Shown piece by piece: positions 1-10,900 of a DNA stretch of 64,000 nucleotides. The position numbers and the translations under genes were made by a program. Location: positions 124,001 to 188,000 of the forward strand of contig NZ_UYZY01000008.1 in NCBI RefSeq assembly GCF_900626075.1, given 5' to 3'. This DNA is from Clostridium transplantifaecale (GTDB lineage Bacteria; Bacillota; Clostridia; Lachnospirales; Lachnospiraceae). Every line of letters begins with the position of its first letter. Positions within the stretch are counted from its first letter, which is position 1. The notes under the pieces were generated by a model. The model saw only the letters and a program-made list of their open reading frames with translations. It was not told the origin of the DNA and ran no database searches.

Positions 1-714
1 AAGGCCGTCCAGAACCTCCTGGTTATCCGGCTGTGTCACAATATAATGAGGCTGTGAGTCAAATGTGGCGGCGACATAAAATTTATCACCGTAATCCGCA
101 CTGTTGCCCAGCAGCAAATCCACCTCGCCGTTCTCCAGATAATAATTCAGACTTCCATGTTCCTTCAACTGTTCTCGGCTATAATACTTAATCGTACAGT
201 CCATGTTATTAAGTTCCAGATAAATTTGGAGCCGTCTTATATTCTCTGCAGCCCGTTCGAAAACTCCAATCGTTTTTCCATTGAGGGAATTGAGGTCGAA
301 TCCCTTGATACTGTCATCATCTTTTCTGGCCAGCAGGATCAGTTTTGTGTAACCGCAGTTATATTCAGGATATCCATACTCGTCCTTGACGCTGTCCATA
401 TAATATTGGCCACCCATCAGGTCGTATTCCCCGGCTTCAAACCGGCTCAGTATTTCTTCATTATCCACATCAATATATTCATATTTCCAACCGGTATACT
501 TGGCAACCTCATTGAGGACATCGACCACCAGTCCATACCTTTCTCCATCCGCTGTGAGCATGGTATAACCTTCCGTTTTGGGAAAAGCTACGCGAAGGAC
601 CTTATCCTCTTCCTCCTCGTCAGCCGCGCATGGAAATGACACTGCCATCATAAGCAGCGCCGCGAGTAAAAACATTATGTATTTTTTCATCTTACAGCCG
701 TATATTTGCTTCAT
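1..714 (-). CDS. Extracellular solute-binding (SBP_bac_3-type) sensor protein, 3' end outside window
   Basis: The first 238 codons of a minus-strand gene that runs off the left edge. I chose the ATG at 714 because GAAGGAG lies five bases upstream; a second ATG at 690 lacks this. Residues 9-31 form a signal peptide (MKKYIMFLLAALLMMAVSF) followed by an acidic stretch. From about residue 40 the protein reads like a family 3 periplasmic amino-acid-binding domain (LRVAFPKTEGYT, GLVVDVLNEVAKYTGWKYEY, FEAGEYDLMGG). In this group such domains are often the input part of membrane hybrid kinases or diguanylate cyclases, and the next genes are exactly that kind of signalling gene. A plain ABC-transporter binding protein remains possible because the C-terminus is not visible. 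Confidence 0.8.
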   Translation of the reverse strand, partial: MKQIYGCKMKKYIMFLLAALLMMAVSFPCAADEEEEDKVLRVAFPKTEGYTMLTADGERYGLVVDVLNEVAKYTGWKYEYIDVDNEEILSRFEAGEYDLMGGQYYMDSVKDEYGYPEYNCGYTKLILLARKDDDSIKGFDLNSLNGKTIGVFERAAENIRRLQIYLELNNMDCTIKYYSREQLKEHGSLNYYLENGEVDLLLGNSADYGDKFYVAATFDSQPHYIVTQPDNQEVLDGL

Positions 715-943
715 ACAGACTCCTTCACTGATACCAAATTATCCGCCGCCGTCAATGTAAACATCCCTGCATATCTTCCCAACAGTTTTCTTTATCTGCC
801 GAACACAGCCGGTGGACATTTGTTTCTGTTTCATCATAGAAAGAATTTTTTAATACAGAATTAACCTAAATTCTCCATACCTATATTCTCAGCTATTTTC
901 TCTATAAAGTCAAACGGTTCCTGAAGCAATTTTTTAATACGGC

Positions 944-1333
944 TCAAACTCCGCCAAAAGGCTGAAAGCCTTCATGTTCCTCCAGTTCCAGCCTCATTTT
1001 CTCCACTTTCAGGTACTCCCTCCGGAGCACCTGATAAAGTGATTTGTAATCTTCCCTGAGATTCCCGGCCCGTAAAGGCTCCACCATAGCGGAAACCGCC
1101 TCATAGATGGACTGTAAGCCCAGATTTCCGGCCAATCCCTTAATCGTATGCGCCGCTTCGAAAGCAGTGCCCAAATCTCCTTTGTCCAGAGCATCTTCCA
1201 GGGCGGCAAGGTTATTGTCCTGAGGCAGTCTTCCCAGTATTTTCAGATAGAATGTCTCATTTCCTAAAAACCGTGTCATTGTATTGTCATAATCCACACC
1301 ATAGGACTCCAGTATTTCCCTGAAACTCTGCAT
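944..1333 (-). CDS. Hpt (histidine phosphotransfer) domain protein
   Basis: A 129-residue single-domain protein. The sequence AAHTIKGLAGNLGL around residues 60-73 is the classic Hpt site, with His62 as the likely phospho-acceptor. Hpt proteins relay phosphate between receiver domains and have no kinase activity. The start has GAGGAAGGA upstream. It begins five bases after the hybrid kinase stop, so it is almost certainly co-transcribed with it and with the GGDEF/EAL response regulator. The expected relay is kinase, then the kinase's receiver domains, then this Hpt, then a partner receiver. The partner is inferred from context only. Confidence 0.93.
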   Translation of the reverse strand: MQSFREILESYGVDYDNTMTRFLGNETFYLKILGRLPQDNNLAALEDALDKGDLGTAFEAAHTIKGLAGNLGLQSIYEAVSAMVEPLRAGNLREDYKSLYQVLRREYLKVEKMRLELEEHEGFQPFGGV

Positions 1334-1338
1334 CGATT

Positions 1339-4300
1339 TTATCCTTCCTCTCTGAAAATAAGATGGTAAAGCGTCTGATATAGCCGGTCCGAATCAATCG
1401 GCTTTGCCAGGTGGGCATCCATTCCGGCCGCTTTGCTCTTCTCTATATCATCGTCAAATGCATTGGCTGTCATTGCAACAATTGGAACCGTTGCGGCATC
1501 CGCATTACTCAAATGCCTTATACTTGTAGTTGCCGTCAGGCCGTCCATGAGCGGCATTCTGATATCCATCAGGATCGCATCGTAATACCCTGTCGATGAT
1601 TTGCTGAATAATTCCAGCGCCCTAAGGCCGTTTTCCGCCGTATCCACAGTGAAACCTTTACTTTGGAGAAGCATTACGGCAACCTCTGTGTTAATGGCGT
1701 TGTCCTCCGCCAGCAGCAGACGTCTTCCGGTAAAATCATAGTCCGCCGCATCCATCTGCGGCTTTCTCTCTTCCTTTTCCCCCAGCGCTTTGGAAAAAGC
1801 CGATACCAAAGCGGACTTGAACATCGGTTTACTCATCAGCATATTAACTCCTGCCAGTTTCGCCTCATGCTCTATGGAGATCCAGTCATATGCGGTCATG
1901 ATAATGATCGTAACCTCCGGCCCCACAATCGCCCTGATATGTCTGGCAGTCTCAATACCGTCCATCCCGGGCATTTTCCAGTCTATCAGAATCATGTCAA
2001 AGTATTTGCCCGCATTCCAGAGTCCCTGCACCCGTTCAACTGCTTTGCGCCCGCTGTCCACCCATTCTGCGGTGATTCCCATCTCACGCAGGGTGACAAC
2101 GGCACTCTCACAGACCACCACATCATCATCTACCACCAGCGTTTTCAGGTGTGAAAAATTATAGTTCTGCTTTTTCTGGCCGTGGAGCAGTTTCTCTTCC
2201 TCGGTAATCCCAAGTTTTACATCTACCGTAAATTCCGTTCCAATTCCTTTGATGGAACGCACCGTAATTTTACCGTCCATCAAATCAACAATACTTTTCG
2301 AGATCGCAAGCCCCAGCCCCGTACCGCCATAAAGCGCCGTAGTCCCTATGGATTCCTGAGAAAACGGTTCGAAGATACGGGGAATGAATTCCTCGCTCAT
2401 GCCAACGCCGGTATCATTTACAATAAACCGCAGCGCAGCGGTATTTTTCGTTCTCTGTCGCTGTGACGCCGAGAAGGTGACCTTGCCTCCCTCTCCGGTA
2501 AATTTAATGGCATTGCTCAGGATATTAAGAAGCACCTGCTGCAGTTTCATCGCATCGCCGACATAATAATCGTCCAGCACGGGATCCACGATACACTCGT
2601 ACTCCACGCCTTTTGCAGATGCCTGGGAGTAACATATGGAATTAAGCCCCACGATAAACTCTTCTGTGGGGATCTTTTCATTCTTTAGCAGCATCTTGCC
2701 GCTTTCAATCCGGCTCATATCCAGGATATCATTGATGAGCGACAGAAGGAACCGTGATGAGATGCCTATCTTTGAGATACAGTCGGCAATCTGCTCATCG
2801 TCGCCAACCGCCTGGGCGGCAATCGTACTCATGCCGATTATCGCGTTCATTGGCGTCCTGATTTCATGGCTCATGCGTGACAGAAAATCTGATTTGGCGG
2901 CATTGGCCTGTTCCGCGGCCACAAGGGCGGCGGCCAGTTCCTCCTTCTGGCGCTGTTCCTTCTGGACAACATCGGTCACGTCGCTTCGGGCCACGCAGAC
3001 TCTGCCGAGTTCCTTCTCGATGTAGAAGATTTGGAAACGTTTTACCCTCTTTCTCCCCTCCTCGTCCATCATTTCAACCACAAAAGAGTACACAGGCTCC
3101 TGTGAAAGCCTCTTTTCCATATATCCAAAGTCCAACTTCTCCAGATACTCCTGCCTGGCCGGCTCATCCATAAAACGGTCTGCAAACAGTCTGGCCTCGG
3201 CCTGGAACTCTCCCTCGGCGGTTCCTGCCTTCTGACTGCTCTCGTCAAAAGAAATCAAGCGATGGGTGTCGCATCTTATATTGACTTCCGTAAGGAGTTC
3301 ATAATCAAGTCTGGTAATTTTTTTCAGAAGCTCCTCCTGAATCTTGTGGGCCGTACTATCCGTGGTATAGAAAAATGCAATTACGTCGTCATTTTCCGGT
3401 TCCCTGTATAAGCGGAAGCTTGTACTGCTCCAGAAAACGCCTTCCTCCCCGCGTCTTCTCAGAAATTCAAAATGATAATCCGTCTTTCCCAATGCATAAT
3501 CCGCCAGCACCTTCTCACGGGCCAGCGTATCACAGATTACCTCCCCATACACCGGTTCCACCGCTGCCTCCGACAGATGTTCCACCAGTTCGTCATAAGA
3601 ATTCCCCATACTGGCAACCGCCATCTGGGGCGTGCAGATGTAACTCTCCACCTGGTTGCGTGTGACATTGAGGCGTCCCTGAGCGCTGCCCTCCTCGGAG
3701 GATAATTCCACAAAATAGGCCAGTTCCTGCTCATACAGTTCATCGTTTCTCTCCTGCAGAGACCTCTCATCCGTAATATCAAGAAGTACACTGAAAAGCT
3801 GCCCCTCATCCTTCTCCTGAAAGAGCTGCGCTTTAAGTGAAAACCACTTGACTGCCCCATCCCTGCAAATAACTCGGCTCTCACTGCGGACCGTGTCCCC
3901 GTACTGCAGTTGCGTCCTGATTTTCTGGAGCATGACCGGCATATCATCCGGGTGGATCACGACAGACATTTTATTACCCTTAGCAGAAAATTCTTCCCTG
4001 GTATATCCCAGAAACTCAAACAGACCGTTGTTGGCGTCAATCACGGAAAGTTCCTCGTCATAACGGCTCCTGAAAACGGCTCCTGGTATATTATTGTAGA
4101 GATGAATCAGTTCATCCCTCATCTTTTTCTCTTCCGTAATATCAATGCAAACCGAAACAATGGCGGGACGTCCATCTTCCGCTGTAAGTTTTCTGCCTGT
4201 ATCGTGAACCCATATGTAAGTTCCGTCTTTCTTGCGCATCCTGTATTCAACTGTATACTCGTCGCCGTCCAGAAGCTGCACATTCACCGTCTCATCCACC

Positions 4301-4923
4301 GATTTCCGATCGTCGGGATGCATACAGTTAGAAATCAGGCCATCTATATCACGGACAAATTCCGTCTTATTCTCATACCCCAGATAATCCAGCATCTGCC
4401 GGTTAATAAAATAGAACGGAAAACCTTCTTCGATATATCCCCCCATCATGCCGCCGGCCACAGAATCATTCAAAAGCTCCTGCCTCTGTCTCGTAATATG
4501 TTCCATTACAAGCGTCTGCGGATAGTGCTCCCGGCCTCTCTGGCTGCTTCCGGGTTCCGCCACGTGAAAGCTTTTAATCTTCCATTTTCCGTTTTCCTGA
4601 GCCAGTGTAAAGAACGTCCGCAGATGCCAGATATACTGCCTGTTTTTAAGCGTCATTTCCATAGACAGATGTGTTACTTCCGCCGTAATACTCTGCTCAT
4701 GGATCACCCTCATCTCACAGGAGAACGGTTCCGCAATCTCCCCAATATCCTGATTTACATAGGCGGTCATCTCAGCTTTGCCGCAGGCAAATTCATCTTC
4801 ACCTGTACCGACAAAGTCAATATCATCAGAGAGAAAAGCGATTGCCGCTTCCCCGTCACGCTGTTCAAACCAGGCCCGGCAGAACGCCTGGGCAGTATCT
4901 TTCGCCGTAGTATAATACTTCAT
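1339..4923 (-). CDS. Hybrid sensor histidine kinase with NTF2-like, PAS, HisKA, HATPase and two receiver domains
   Basis: A soluble hybrid kinase of about 1194 residues. The start at 4923 has GGAAGG about nine bases upstream and lies five bases after the previous stop; an ATG at 4950 would overlap that gene. Domains in order: a SnoaL/NTF2-like fold (about 1-125), at least two clear PAS domains (about 145-390) and further PAS-like sequence, HisKA with FLSRMSHEIRTPMN (about 690), HATPase with NDTGVGM and GGTGLGLAI (about 800-920), then two receivers (about 935-1060 and 1075-1194) with phospho-acceptor motifs LIDWKMPGMDG and LMDIRMPLMDG. No membrane segment or signal peptide is visible, so it should sense a cytoplasmic cue. 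The NTF2-like N-terminus is unusual for a kinase. It sits in an operon with the REC-GGDEF-EAL protein upstream and the Hpt protein downstream. Confidence 0.93.
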   Translation of the reverse strand: MKYYTTAKDTAQAFCRAWFEQRDGEAAIAFLSDDIDFVGTGEDEFACGKAEMTAYVNQDIGEIAEPFSCEMRVIHEQSITAEVTHLSMEMTLKNRQYIWHLRTFFTLAQENGKWKIKSFHVAEPGSSQRGREHYPQTLVMEHITRQRQELLNDSVAGGMMGGYIEEGFPFYFINRQMLDYLGYENKTEFVRDIDGLISNCMHPDDRKSVDETVNVQLLDGDEYTVEYRMRKKDGTYIWVHDTGRKLTAEDGRPAIVSVCIDITEEKKMRDELIHLYNNIPGAVFRSRYDEELSVIDANNGLFEFLGYTREEFSAKGNKMSVVIHPDDMPVMLQKIRTQLQYGDTVRSESRVICRDGAVKWFSLKAQLFQEKDEGQLFSVLLDITDERSLQERNDELYEQELAYFVELSSEEGSAQGRLNVTRNQVESYICTPQMAVASMGNSYDELVEHLSEAAVEPVYGEVICDTLAREKVLADYALGKTDYHFEFLRRRGEEGVFWSSTSFRLYREPENDDVIAFFYTTDSTAHKIQEELLKKITRLDYELLTEVNIRCDTHRLISFDESSQKAGTAEGEFQAEARLFADRFMDEPARQEYLEKLDFGYMEKRLSQEPVYSFVVEMMDEEGRKRVKRFQIFYIEKELGRVCVARSDVTDVVQKEQRQKEELAAALVAAEQANAAKSDFLSRMSHEIRTPMNAIIGMSTIAAQAVGDDEQIADCISKIGISSRFLLSLINDILDMSRIESGKMLLKNEKIPTEEFIVGLNSICYSQASAKGVEYECIVDPVLDDYYVGDAMKLQQVLLNILSNAIKFTGEGGKVTFSASQRQRTKNTAALRFIVNDTGVGMSEEFIPRIFEPFSQESIGTTALYGGTGLGLAISKSIVDLMDGKITVRSIKGIGTEFTVDVKLGITEEEKLLHGQKKQNYNFSHLKTLVVDDDVVVCESAVVTLREMGITAEWVDSGRKAVERVQGLWNAGKYFDMILIDWKMPGMDGIETARHIRAIVGPEVTIIIMTAYDWISIEHEAKLAGVNMLMSKPMFKSALVSAFSKALGEKEERKPQMDAADYDFTGRRLLLAEDNAINTEVAVMLLQSKGFTVDTAENGLRALELFSKSSTGYYDAILMDIRMPLMDGLTATTSIRHLSNADAATVPIVAMTANAFDDDIEKSKAAGMDAHLAKPIDSDRLYQTLYHLIFREEG

Positions 4924-4928
4924 TTGTT

Positions 4929-7538
4929 TTATTCCTTCCACAGGTAGCATCCACCTTTACAATTAGCTTTTGCACGGTACAATGCCAAATCCACTCGTTT
5001 AATGACATCCTCAAGCGGCTCCTCCACGTTCCATATTACGATTCCCACAGAGGCAGTCACCGTGATTTTCTCAGCGAAACGTTTTTCGGCTAGCGCCTGG
5101 CAGATTTCTCTTCCTTTTTTCATTGCGGCGTCATCCGATTTCATCTGTTTCATAATAGCCACAAATTCATCTCCCCCATACCGGGCCAGAATATCTGTTT
5201 TTCTGGTGTGGGCATGGAGAAGATCCCCGAATTCCTGAATCAGGCGGTCCCCTTCCATATGTCCAAGGGTATCGTTGACCTCCTTCAAATTATCGAGATC
5301 AAAGAGATAGAATGCAAATGGCGCATCCTCCTTCTGAAGGGAAGCGGTGGCTGCTTCCCACCCCCGGCGGTTCAGCACGTTGGTCATGGGATCCCTGTAT
5401 GCCTCTTCCTTCAAATCCTGCTCACGCTTCGGGAATGTCGCCAGCCTGATTGCATGGTTGATTCTCTTTCTGAGACTTTCGGGAGCATGTGGTTTAACTG
5501 CATAATCGTCCGCGCCTATAGCCATCGCCTGTTTCTCCGTCTGCATATCCGGCGGTCCGGTAACAATGACCGGGATATTCCATATTGTTTTATCTCTCTT
5601 AATGGTCTGGAGCACGGAACTTCCTCCTATACCTGACAGAGAAACACTCAAAAGAACCATATCCAGGCAGTCCGCATTTCCTGCAATGGCTTCCAACGTG
5701 GTTCCAGTGTCCGCAGCCTCCATAACCTCATAATACTCTGAAAAATTTTCAATGATCTGCTTCCTGTACTTCGCATCCTCGTCGGCAACTAAGAGGACCT
5801 GTTTTCCGGATCCGGTCCGCCTTTCTCCCGTCCGGCCCTCTCTGCCGTCTTTTTCCCGTATTTCCTCTATTTCCACAGTTTCCTGTTTCTTCAGCAACTC
5901 TTCAAACTCCTTGCCCGGCATCGGCTTTGCAAAGTAATACCCCTGCACATAGTCACAGCCTGTTTCAAGCAGGCGGTCCAGCTGCTCCTTCGTCTCCACA
6001 CCCTCAGCTACAACGCCCAGATGCATCCAGCGCGCCAGCTCCATAATGAATTGGAGCACTCCCTGGCTGATTGGTTTTGCCGTCTCACTTTGAATAAATT
6101 TCATATCCAGCTTCAGGATATCGATCGGCATCTGGTTCAGCATATTCAGTGAAGAGTATCCACTGCCGAAATCGTCCATCTCTATGATAAATCCCAGCTT
6201 TCGCAGGCGTCTGACCGTCTCGATAATCTGGCCGGGATTCTCAGTATAGGCGCTCTCCGTAATTTCCAGATGAAGACGTGATGGCGGAAGACCGTATTTA
6301 TGTACAATCTTAATCAGGGTATCCGCAATATCTGCATTATAGATATCGGCGCGTGAGACATTGACGGAGACCGGTATCTGCGGATAACCTTTACTGTCCC
6401 ATTCCTTCAGATAAGAACACGTTTTATCCCAGACAAACTGATCCAGTTTAGTAATAAATCCATTTTTCTCGAACAACGGGATAAACTCTGCCGGAGACTG
6501 GAATCCCCACTCGGGATGTTTCCAACGTATCAGAGCCTCGGCACCGGCCAGTTTTTCATCCCGTATCCTGTACTTGGGCTGCAGGTAAATCAGGAACTGC
6601 TCCTCTTTCAGGGCGGATTCCATGCTGTCAATAATGGTCTGCTGCCGCAGCAGTTCATCACGGAGCTTGTCGTCATAGGCGGCAAAATACTTTCTGTACT
6701 GTCCCTTGATGCTGCGCGCCGCAAGGAGGGCGCGGTCGGACATCTGTTCTATCGTAACGCTGCGATTTTCAACGAAGAAAATCCCCCATTTCATCACAAC
6801 ATTTTTCGCATTGGGCAGGGCGTTTATTACGTCATTGGCACGGATAAACATATCCTCCTCATATTTATCCCTGTGTTCCACCAGGCAGGCAAACTGGTCC
6901 GCGCTCAAACGTCCGCATGTACCTCCGTCTCCCGTAAGCCTGCGGTACAAATCCGCAACTCCACACAGGAGCTGGTCGCCGGCAGCCACACCGAACACGT
7001 CGTTAATCAGCTTGAAATTTTCAATGTCCGAGCAGAGAATATCATACTTATGCCCCGGATTCTGGTTGAGGATTTCCCTTACCCGCTGGTAGAAGAACTC
7101 CTTGCTGTAGAGGCCGGTCAGCCGATCATACTGGAATTGATTAATCATCGCCGCTGTTTCCCGGAGGTGGATGATGCTGGCCACTCTGTGCCGGATAATC
7201 TGGGGCTTATACGGTTTTGCCACAAAGTCGGTCGCACCGTGGGACAGGGCCGCAACCTCGTCCGCCTCGCTGTCGCTCTGTGTTGTAACGATTACAGGAA
7301 TAGATGCAAGAACCGGATCTGCTTTTGCAATAGAAAGGAACGTATATCCGTCCATGATGGGCATGGTAATATCCAGCAGAATCAGGGAAACATCCTCTCT
7401 GTGCTCCTCCAGCACCGAGAGCGCCGCCTGTCCGTTCTCCGCTTCCAGTACCCGATATTCCGAAGAAAGCATTTCACTTAGCATCATACGGTTAATTTCA
7501 TTATCTTCCACAACCAGAATCACTTTTTTTGAGAGCAT
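4929..7538 (-). CDS. REC-GGDEF-EAL-REC-GGDEF cyclic-di-GMP response regulator
   Basis: An 869-residue cytoplasmic protein with two REC/GGDEF pairs around an EAL domain. REC1 (about 1-125) keeps the acceptor motif LLDITMPIMDG. GGDEF1 (about 130-290) has GRLSADQF where GGDEF is expected, so it is probably inactive. EAL (about 305-560) keeps AEALIRW, LHLEITES, EMDDFGSGYSS and VAEGVETK, as expected for an active phosphodiesterase. REC2 (about 585-705) has LLSVSLSGIGG with Ser in place of the acceptor Asp. GGDEF2 (about 715-869) is intact (YGGDEF) with an RKTD inhibitory site five residues upstream. It could therefore both make and break c-di-GMP, with one phosphorylatable and one pseudo-receiver. 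First gene of the operon with the hybrid kinase and Hpt. Confidence 0.94.
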   Translation of the reverse strand: MLSKKVILVVEDNEINRMMLSEMLSSEYRVLEAENGQAALSVLEEHREDVSLILLDITMPIMDGYTFLSIAKADPVLASIPVIVTTQSDSEADEVAALSHGATDFVAKPYKPQIIRHRVASIIHLRETAAMINQFQYDRLTGLYSKEFFYQRVREILNQNPGHKYDILCSDIENFKLINDVFGVAAGDQLLCGVADLYRRLTGDGGTCGRLSADQFACLVEHRDKYEEDMFIRANDVINALPNAKNVVMKWGIFFVENRSVTIEQMSDRALLAARSIKGQYRKYFAAYDDKLRDELLRQQTIIDSMESALKEEQFLIYLQPKYRIRDEKLAGAEALIRWKHPEWGFQSPAEFIPLFEKNGFITKLDQFVWDKTCSYLKEWDSKGYPQIPVSVNVSRADIYNADIADTLIKIVHKYGLPPSRLHLEITESAYTENPGQIIETVRRLRKLGFIIEMDDFGSGYSSLNMLNQMPIDILKLDMKFIQSETAKPISQGVLQFIMELARWMHLGVVAEGVETKEQLDRLLETGCDYVQGYYFAKPMPGKEFEELLKKQETVEIEEIREKDGREGRTGERRTGSGKQVLLVADEDAKYRKQIIENFSEYYEVMEAADTGTTLEAIAGNADCLDMVLLSVSLSGIGGSSVLQTIKRDKTIWNIPVIVTGPPDMQTEKQAMAIGADDYAVKPHAPESLRKRINHAIRLATFPKREQDLKEEAYRDPMTNVLNRRGWEAATASLQKEDAPFAFYLFDLDNLKEVNDTLGHMEGDRLIQEFGDLLHAHTRKTDILARYGGDEFVAIMKQMKSDDAAMKKGREICQALAEKRFAEKITVTASVGIVIWNVEEPLEDVIKRVDLALYRAKANCKGGCYLWKE

Positions 7539-7924
7539 CTTCCTGTCTCCTTTTCTTTCCCTGCCATTCTAAAAAATATTGTTACAGCTTGCGCCGGAAT
7601 GTTTTATTTACATTTTACCATAACAAAAGAAACCTATATACAACTATTTTACTTTGTCCATATAGGCACCAATGTTAGTGTAGCACAGAAGGGCCGAAGT
7701 TTCAATTATTTACGGGGGTTAAAAGGATTTACAAAGGTCAAAAAAGTAAGGTGCCTGAAATTCCCCAGCAAAGCATAATGTAAACCTGAGAGTAAGTATT
7801 ATTACAGGAGAAGGCCCCAAAACCGTCAGAACAAAGAGACCGCGTCTTCATTTAACTGTAGCAGGCAGACATACCGTGCACTCTACCCCATTGTCCGCTT
7901 TATTCTAAAAAGTGCAAATACACA
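7539..7924. other. Non-coding gap upstream of the c-di-GMP regulator
   Basis: A 386-base gap between the stop of the penicillin-binding protein gene and the start of the REC-GGDEF-EAL gene, both on the minus strand. The part near 7600-7680 is AT-rich and probably holds the promoter of the signalling operon, but I found no well-spaced -35/-10 pair. I saw no clear terminator hairpin after the penicillin-binding protein gene and no ORF worth calling. Confidence 0.5.
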
Positions 7925-10900
7925 TCAATTTCTGCTCCACCAGTTATTCCAGGGATTATTTCCGCTCGGGGTGCTCTCCTTTGTCGGTCTCTGGGTCGGT
8001 CTCTGCCAGGAGGGCGTGCTCTCCTGTGTCGGCTTTTGTGTCGGCTTCTGCCAGGAGGGCGTACTCTCCTGCGTCGGTTTCTGTGTTGGTTTTTGCCAGG
8101 ACGGTGTACTTTCCTGCGTCGGCCTGCTCTCCCAGGACGGCGTGCTCTCCTGCGTTGGGCGTGTCGCCTGGGTTGGCCATACATCCCAGGACGGTTTGCT
8201 GCCCTGCGTCGGCCACACATCCCAGGACGGTTTACTCTCCTGGGTCGGACGTGTCGCCTGGGTCGGCCATACGTCCCAGGACGGCCGGCTCTCCCGGCCC
8301 GCCGTGGATTCCGCTGCGCCTCCCGACTCGTTCTGACCGTCGTCCTCACCGGTTCCCGGAGGCAGAATAACCGAACTCATGTCGCCGTGCAGCGTGCATC
8401 TCGGCGGCAATGTGTACTGGGTATCATCCGTCGTTCCCTCGCCCAGGGGGACGACAAGAAATACGCCGGTGGCAATCTCAGGGCAGAATTCGGTAGCGGA
8501 CTGCCCCGATTCGGTACAGATTTCTGAAATCACATGCCGGTCGCAGAGCACGGTCGGCTGTGTTCCTTCTGCAAAATACTCTGTGTACACGGCATTTCCC
8601 CTCGGATCGTTTGTGCAGACCCCGGGTATTGCCAGTTTTCCTGATTTGCGGCAGATCTGCACCTTCACGATGCCCTCCGGCACCGTAAAGCCCGGATCCT
8701 GCAGTCCCTCATGGACACGGTCCATGATCTTTTTCCATATATCCTTGTGATAGGAGGTTCCTCCGCTAACGGCCTGGTTTCCATCGTTTCCGCTCCAGAT
8801 TCCCGCCGTGTACCAGGGTGTAAAACCGGTAAACCACAAATCCTTGCTGGCGGTCGTGGTTCCGCTTTTCCCGGCGCATGTCATCTTGGACAGCCTGGCT
8901 CTCCCGCCGGTGGGATTTACCGGGGAGGTTGCAAATTTCGGCCCGCCCGACATGGCCTCCCGCAAAGCGTCCGTCAGCAGGAAGGCCGTCTGCGGTTTCA
9001 GGACCTCATGTCTCTCCGGTTCATTTTCAATCAGGACTTTTCCGTCGTGATCCACAATTTTCGTAAAGAAAACGGGTTTTGTATACACGCCTCCCGCTGC
9101 GATGGCCGCGTAAGCTCCCGTCAGCTCCAGATTCGACACGCCGGCCGTAATTCCACCCAGGGCGGTGGATGCATTGTAGTCTTTATCAGACATGGACGTT
9201 ATCCCGAATTTTTCCGCATATTTTACTCCCAATTCCGGGGAAATCGTTTCCATCATACAGCGGACGGCAACGATATTCATGGAATATACAATTCCTTCCC
9301 TGATGTTGGAGTATCCCAAAAATCGGCTGTACCAGTTACGGAATGATTTCTTCCCGACGGAATAGGGCGCGTCATAATAGGTGGTTGCAAGTGTTGCTCC
9401 CATGCTGTCGAGGGCGGGTGCAAACGAGGAAATCACTTTAAACGTGGAGCCTGGCTGGCGGAGTGTATCCGACGCGCGGTTCAATGTCCTGCTGGCCGTT
9501 TTCTCCCCGCGTCCGCCGTTTATGGCCTTCACTTCGCCGGTGCGCTGATCCATTAATACGAAGGAGACCTGCGGCTGAATCACTGCCTGCAGGCGCTCCC
9601 CTGTTATCTCGTCCCCTTCTTTCACAACCGTTGCTTTAAACCGATCCACATCGGCCTGCACTTCCTCCGCGGTGTTATAGAGTCCTGTATAGTTGTCCTT
9701 CAGTTCGTTTTTGTGATATGTCTTGATATCCTGATCCGAATAATTATCCGCGCTGCCGTCCGCATGACGGACGGAAAGACGGTAATCGGCCGACAGAAAT
9801 GCCGTTTTGTAATTTTCCGGATTATTGATTTCCTGGTCCACAATTGCCTGAATCGACGGATCCTGGGTCGTATAAATCGAAAGGCCGCCTCCATAGAGCA
9901 TCTTGCGGGCAATGGCCTCCGAATATCCGAGCCTGTCCATCAGCGCCTCCGTCACCTGATCGATTACTTCATCGGTAAAATAGCTGTACGGCGTAGCCGA
10001 TGCCCTGGCCGTTACATCCACATTCTGAATCCGCGCGTACACATCGTCCGCCAGCGCCTCCTCTTTTTCCTCCTGGCTGATCAGGCCCTGCTCCTCCATT
10101 TTACCGAGAATAATCTTACGGCGTTTCTCATTCTCCTCCGCGCCGGTAAGAGGATTCAGTTTGGACGGGTTCTTCGTAATTCCCGCTAAAACAGCGCACT
10201 CCGAAAGGGTCAGTTCCGACACGTCCTTATCAAAATATCTTCTGGCCGCCACCTTGACGCCCAGAGTGTTAGAACCCAGATTGATGGTATTCAGGTAATT
10301 TGTCATGATGGTCTTCTTGTCCACCATTTTATTCAGCTTGACGGCCAGATATTGTTCCTGTATTTTCCGTTCCAGACGTTCCTCAAAGGTTGATTCCATG
10401 CCGCCCTGGAACACCGCATTTTTAATGAGCTGCTGGGTGATGGTGCTGCCTCCACCGGCGGATGAATTGCCGGTAAGCACTCCTTTTACCGCCCTCATAA
10501 TCGCCCGGATGTCGACTCCGCTGTTCTTCCAGAACCGCTCATCCTCAATGGCGATAAACGCATTGACAAGGTGATCGGGAAATTCCTCATAGGCAGCCTC
10601 CTCCCGGTTCGTCCCCTCCATCACCAGTTTTTCCACCTCATTACCCGCGCTGTCGTAGAGCATAGTGGCAAATCCCTCCGGCCGAAAGCTCAGCGCCGTT
10701 ATGTCGGGCGCCTTGTCGATAATGCGCTTCAGGAAATATCCTCCGGCCACGGATACTGTAATCAGACAGAGCAGGAATATGATGAGAACGGTTGTCCAGA
10801 TTTTTTTCCTTCTTTTTTTCCGCTTGATTCGGGATGTATTTTCATCTGCCGATGCCCTTTTACGGCGGGGTTCTGAGCGGGTTCCTGAACGGGGTTCTGA

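Noticed and set aside
3910-4947. 345-codon plus-strand open frame inside the hybrid kinase gene
   Set aside because: It is a shadow of the minus-strand kinase, whose domains are unmistakable; it lacks a ribosome site.
7900-8370. Several long overlapping open frames opposite the 3' end of the penicillin-binding protein gene
   Set aside because: They arise from the coding repeat read in other frames and strands and have Cys/Arg-rich repeats without family resemblance.
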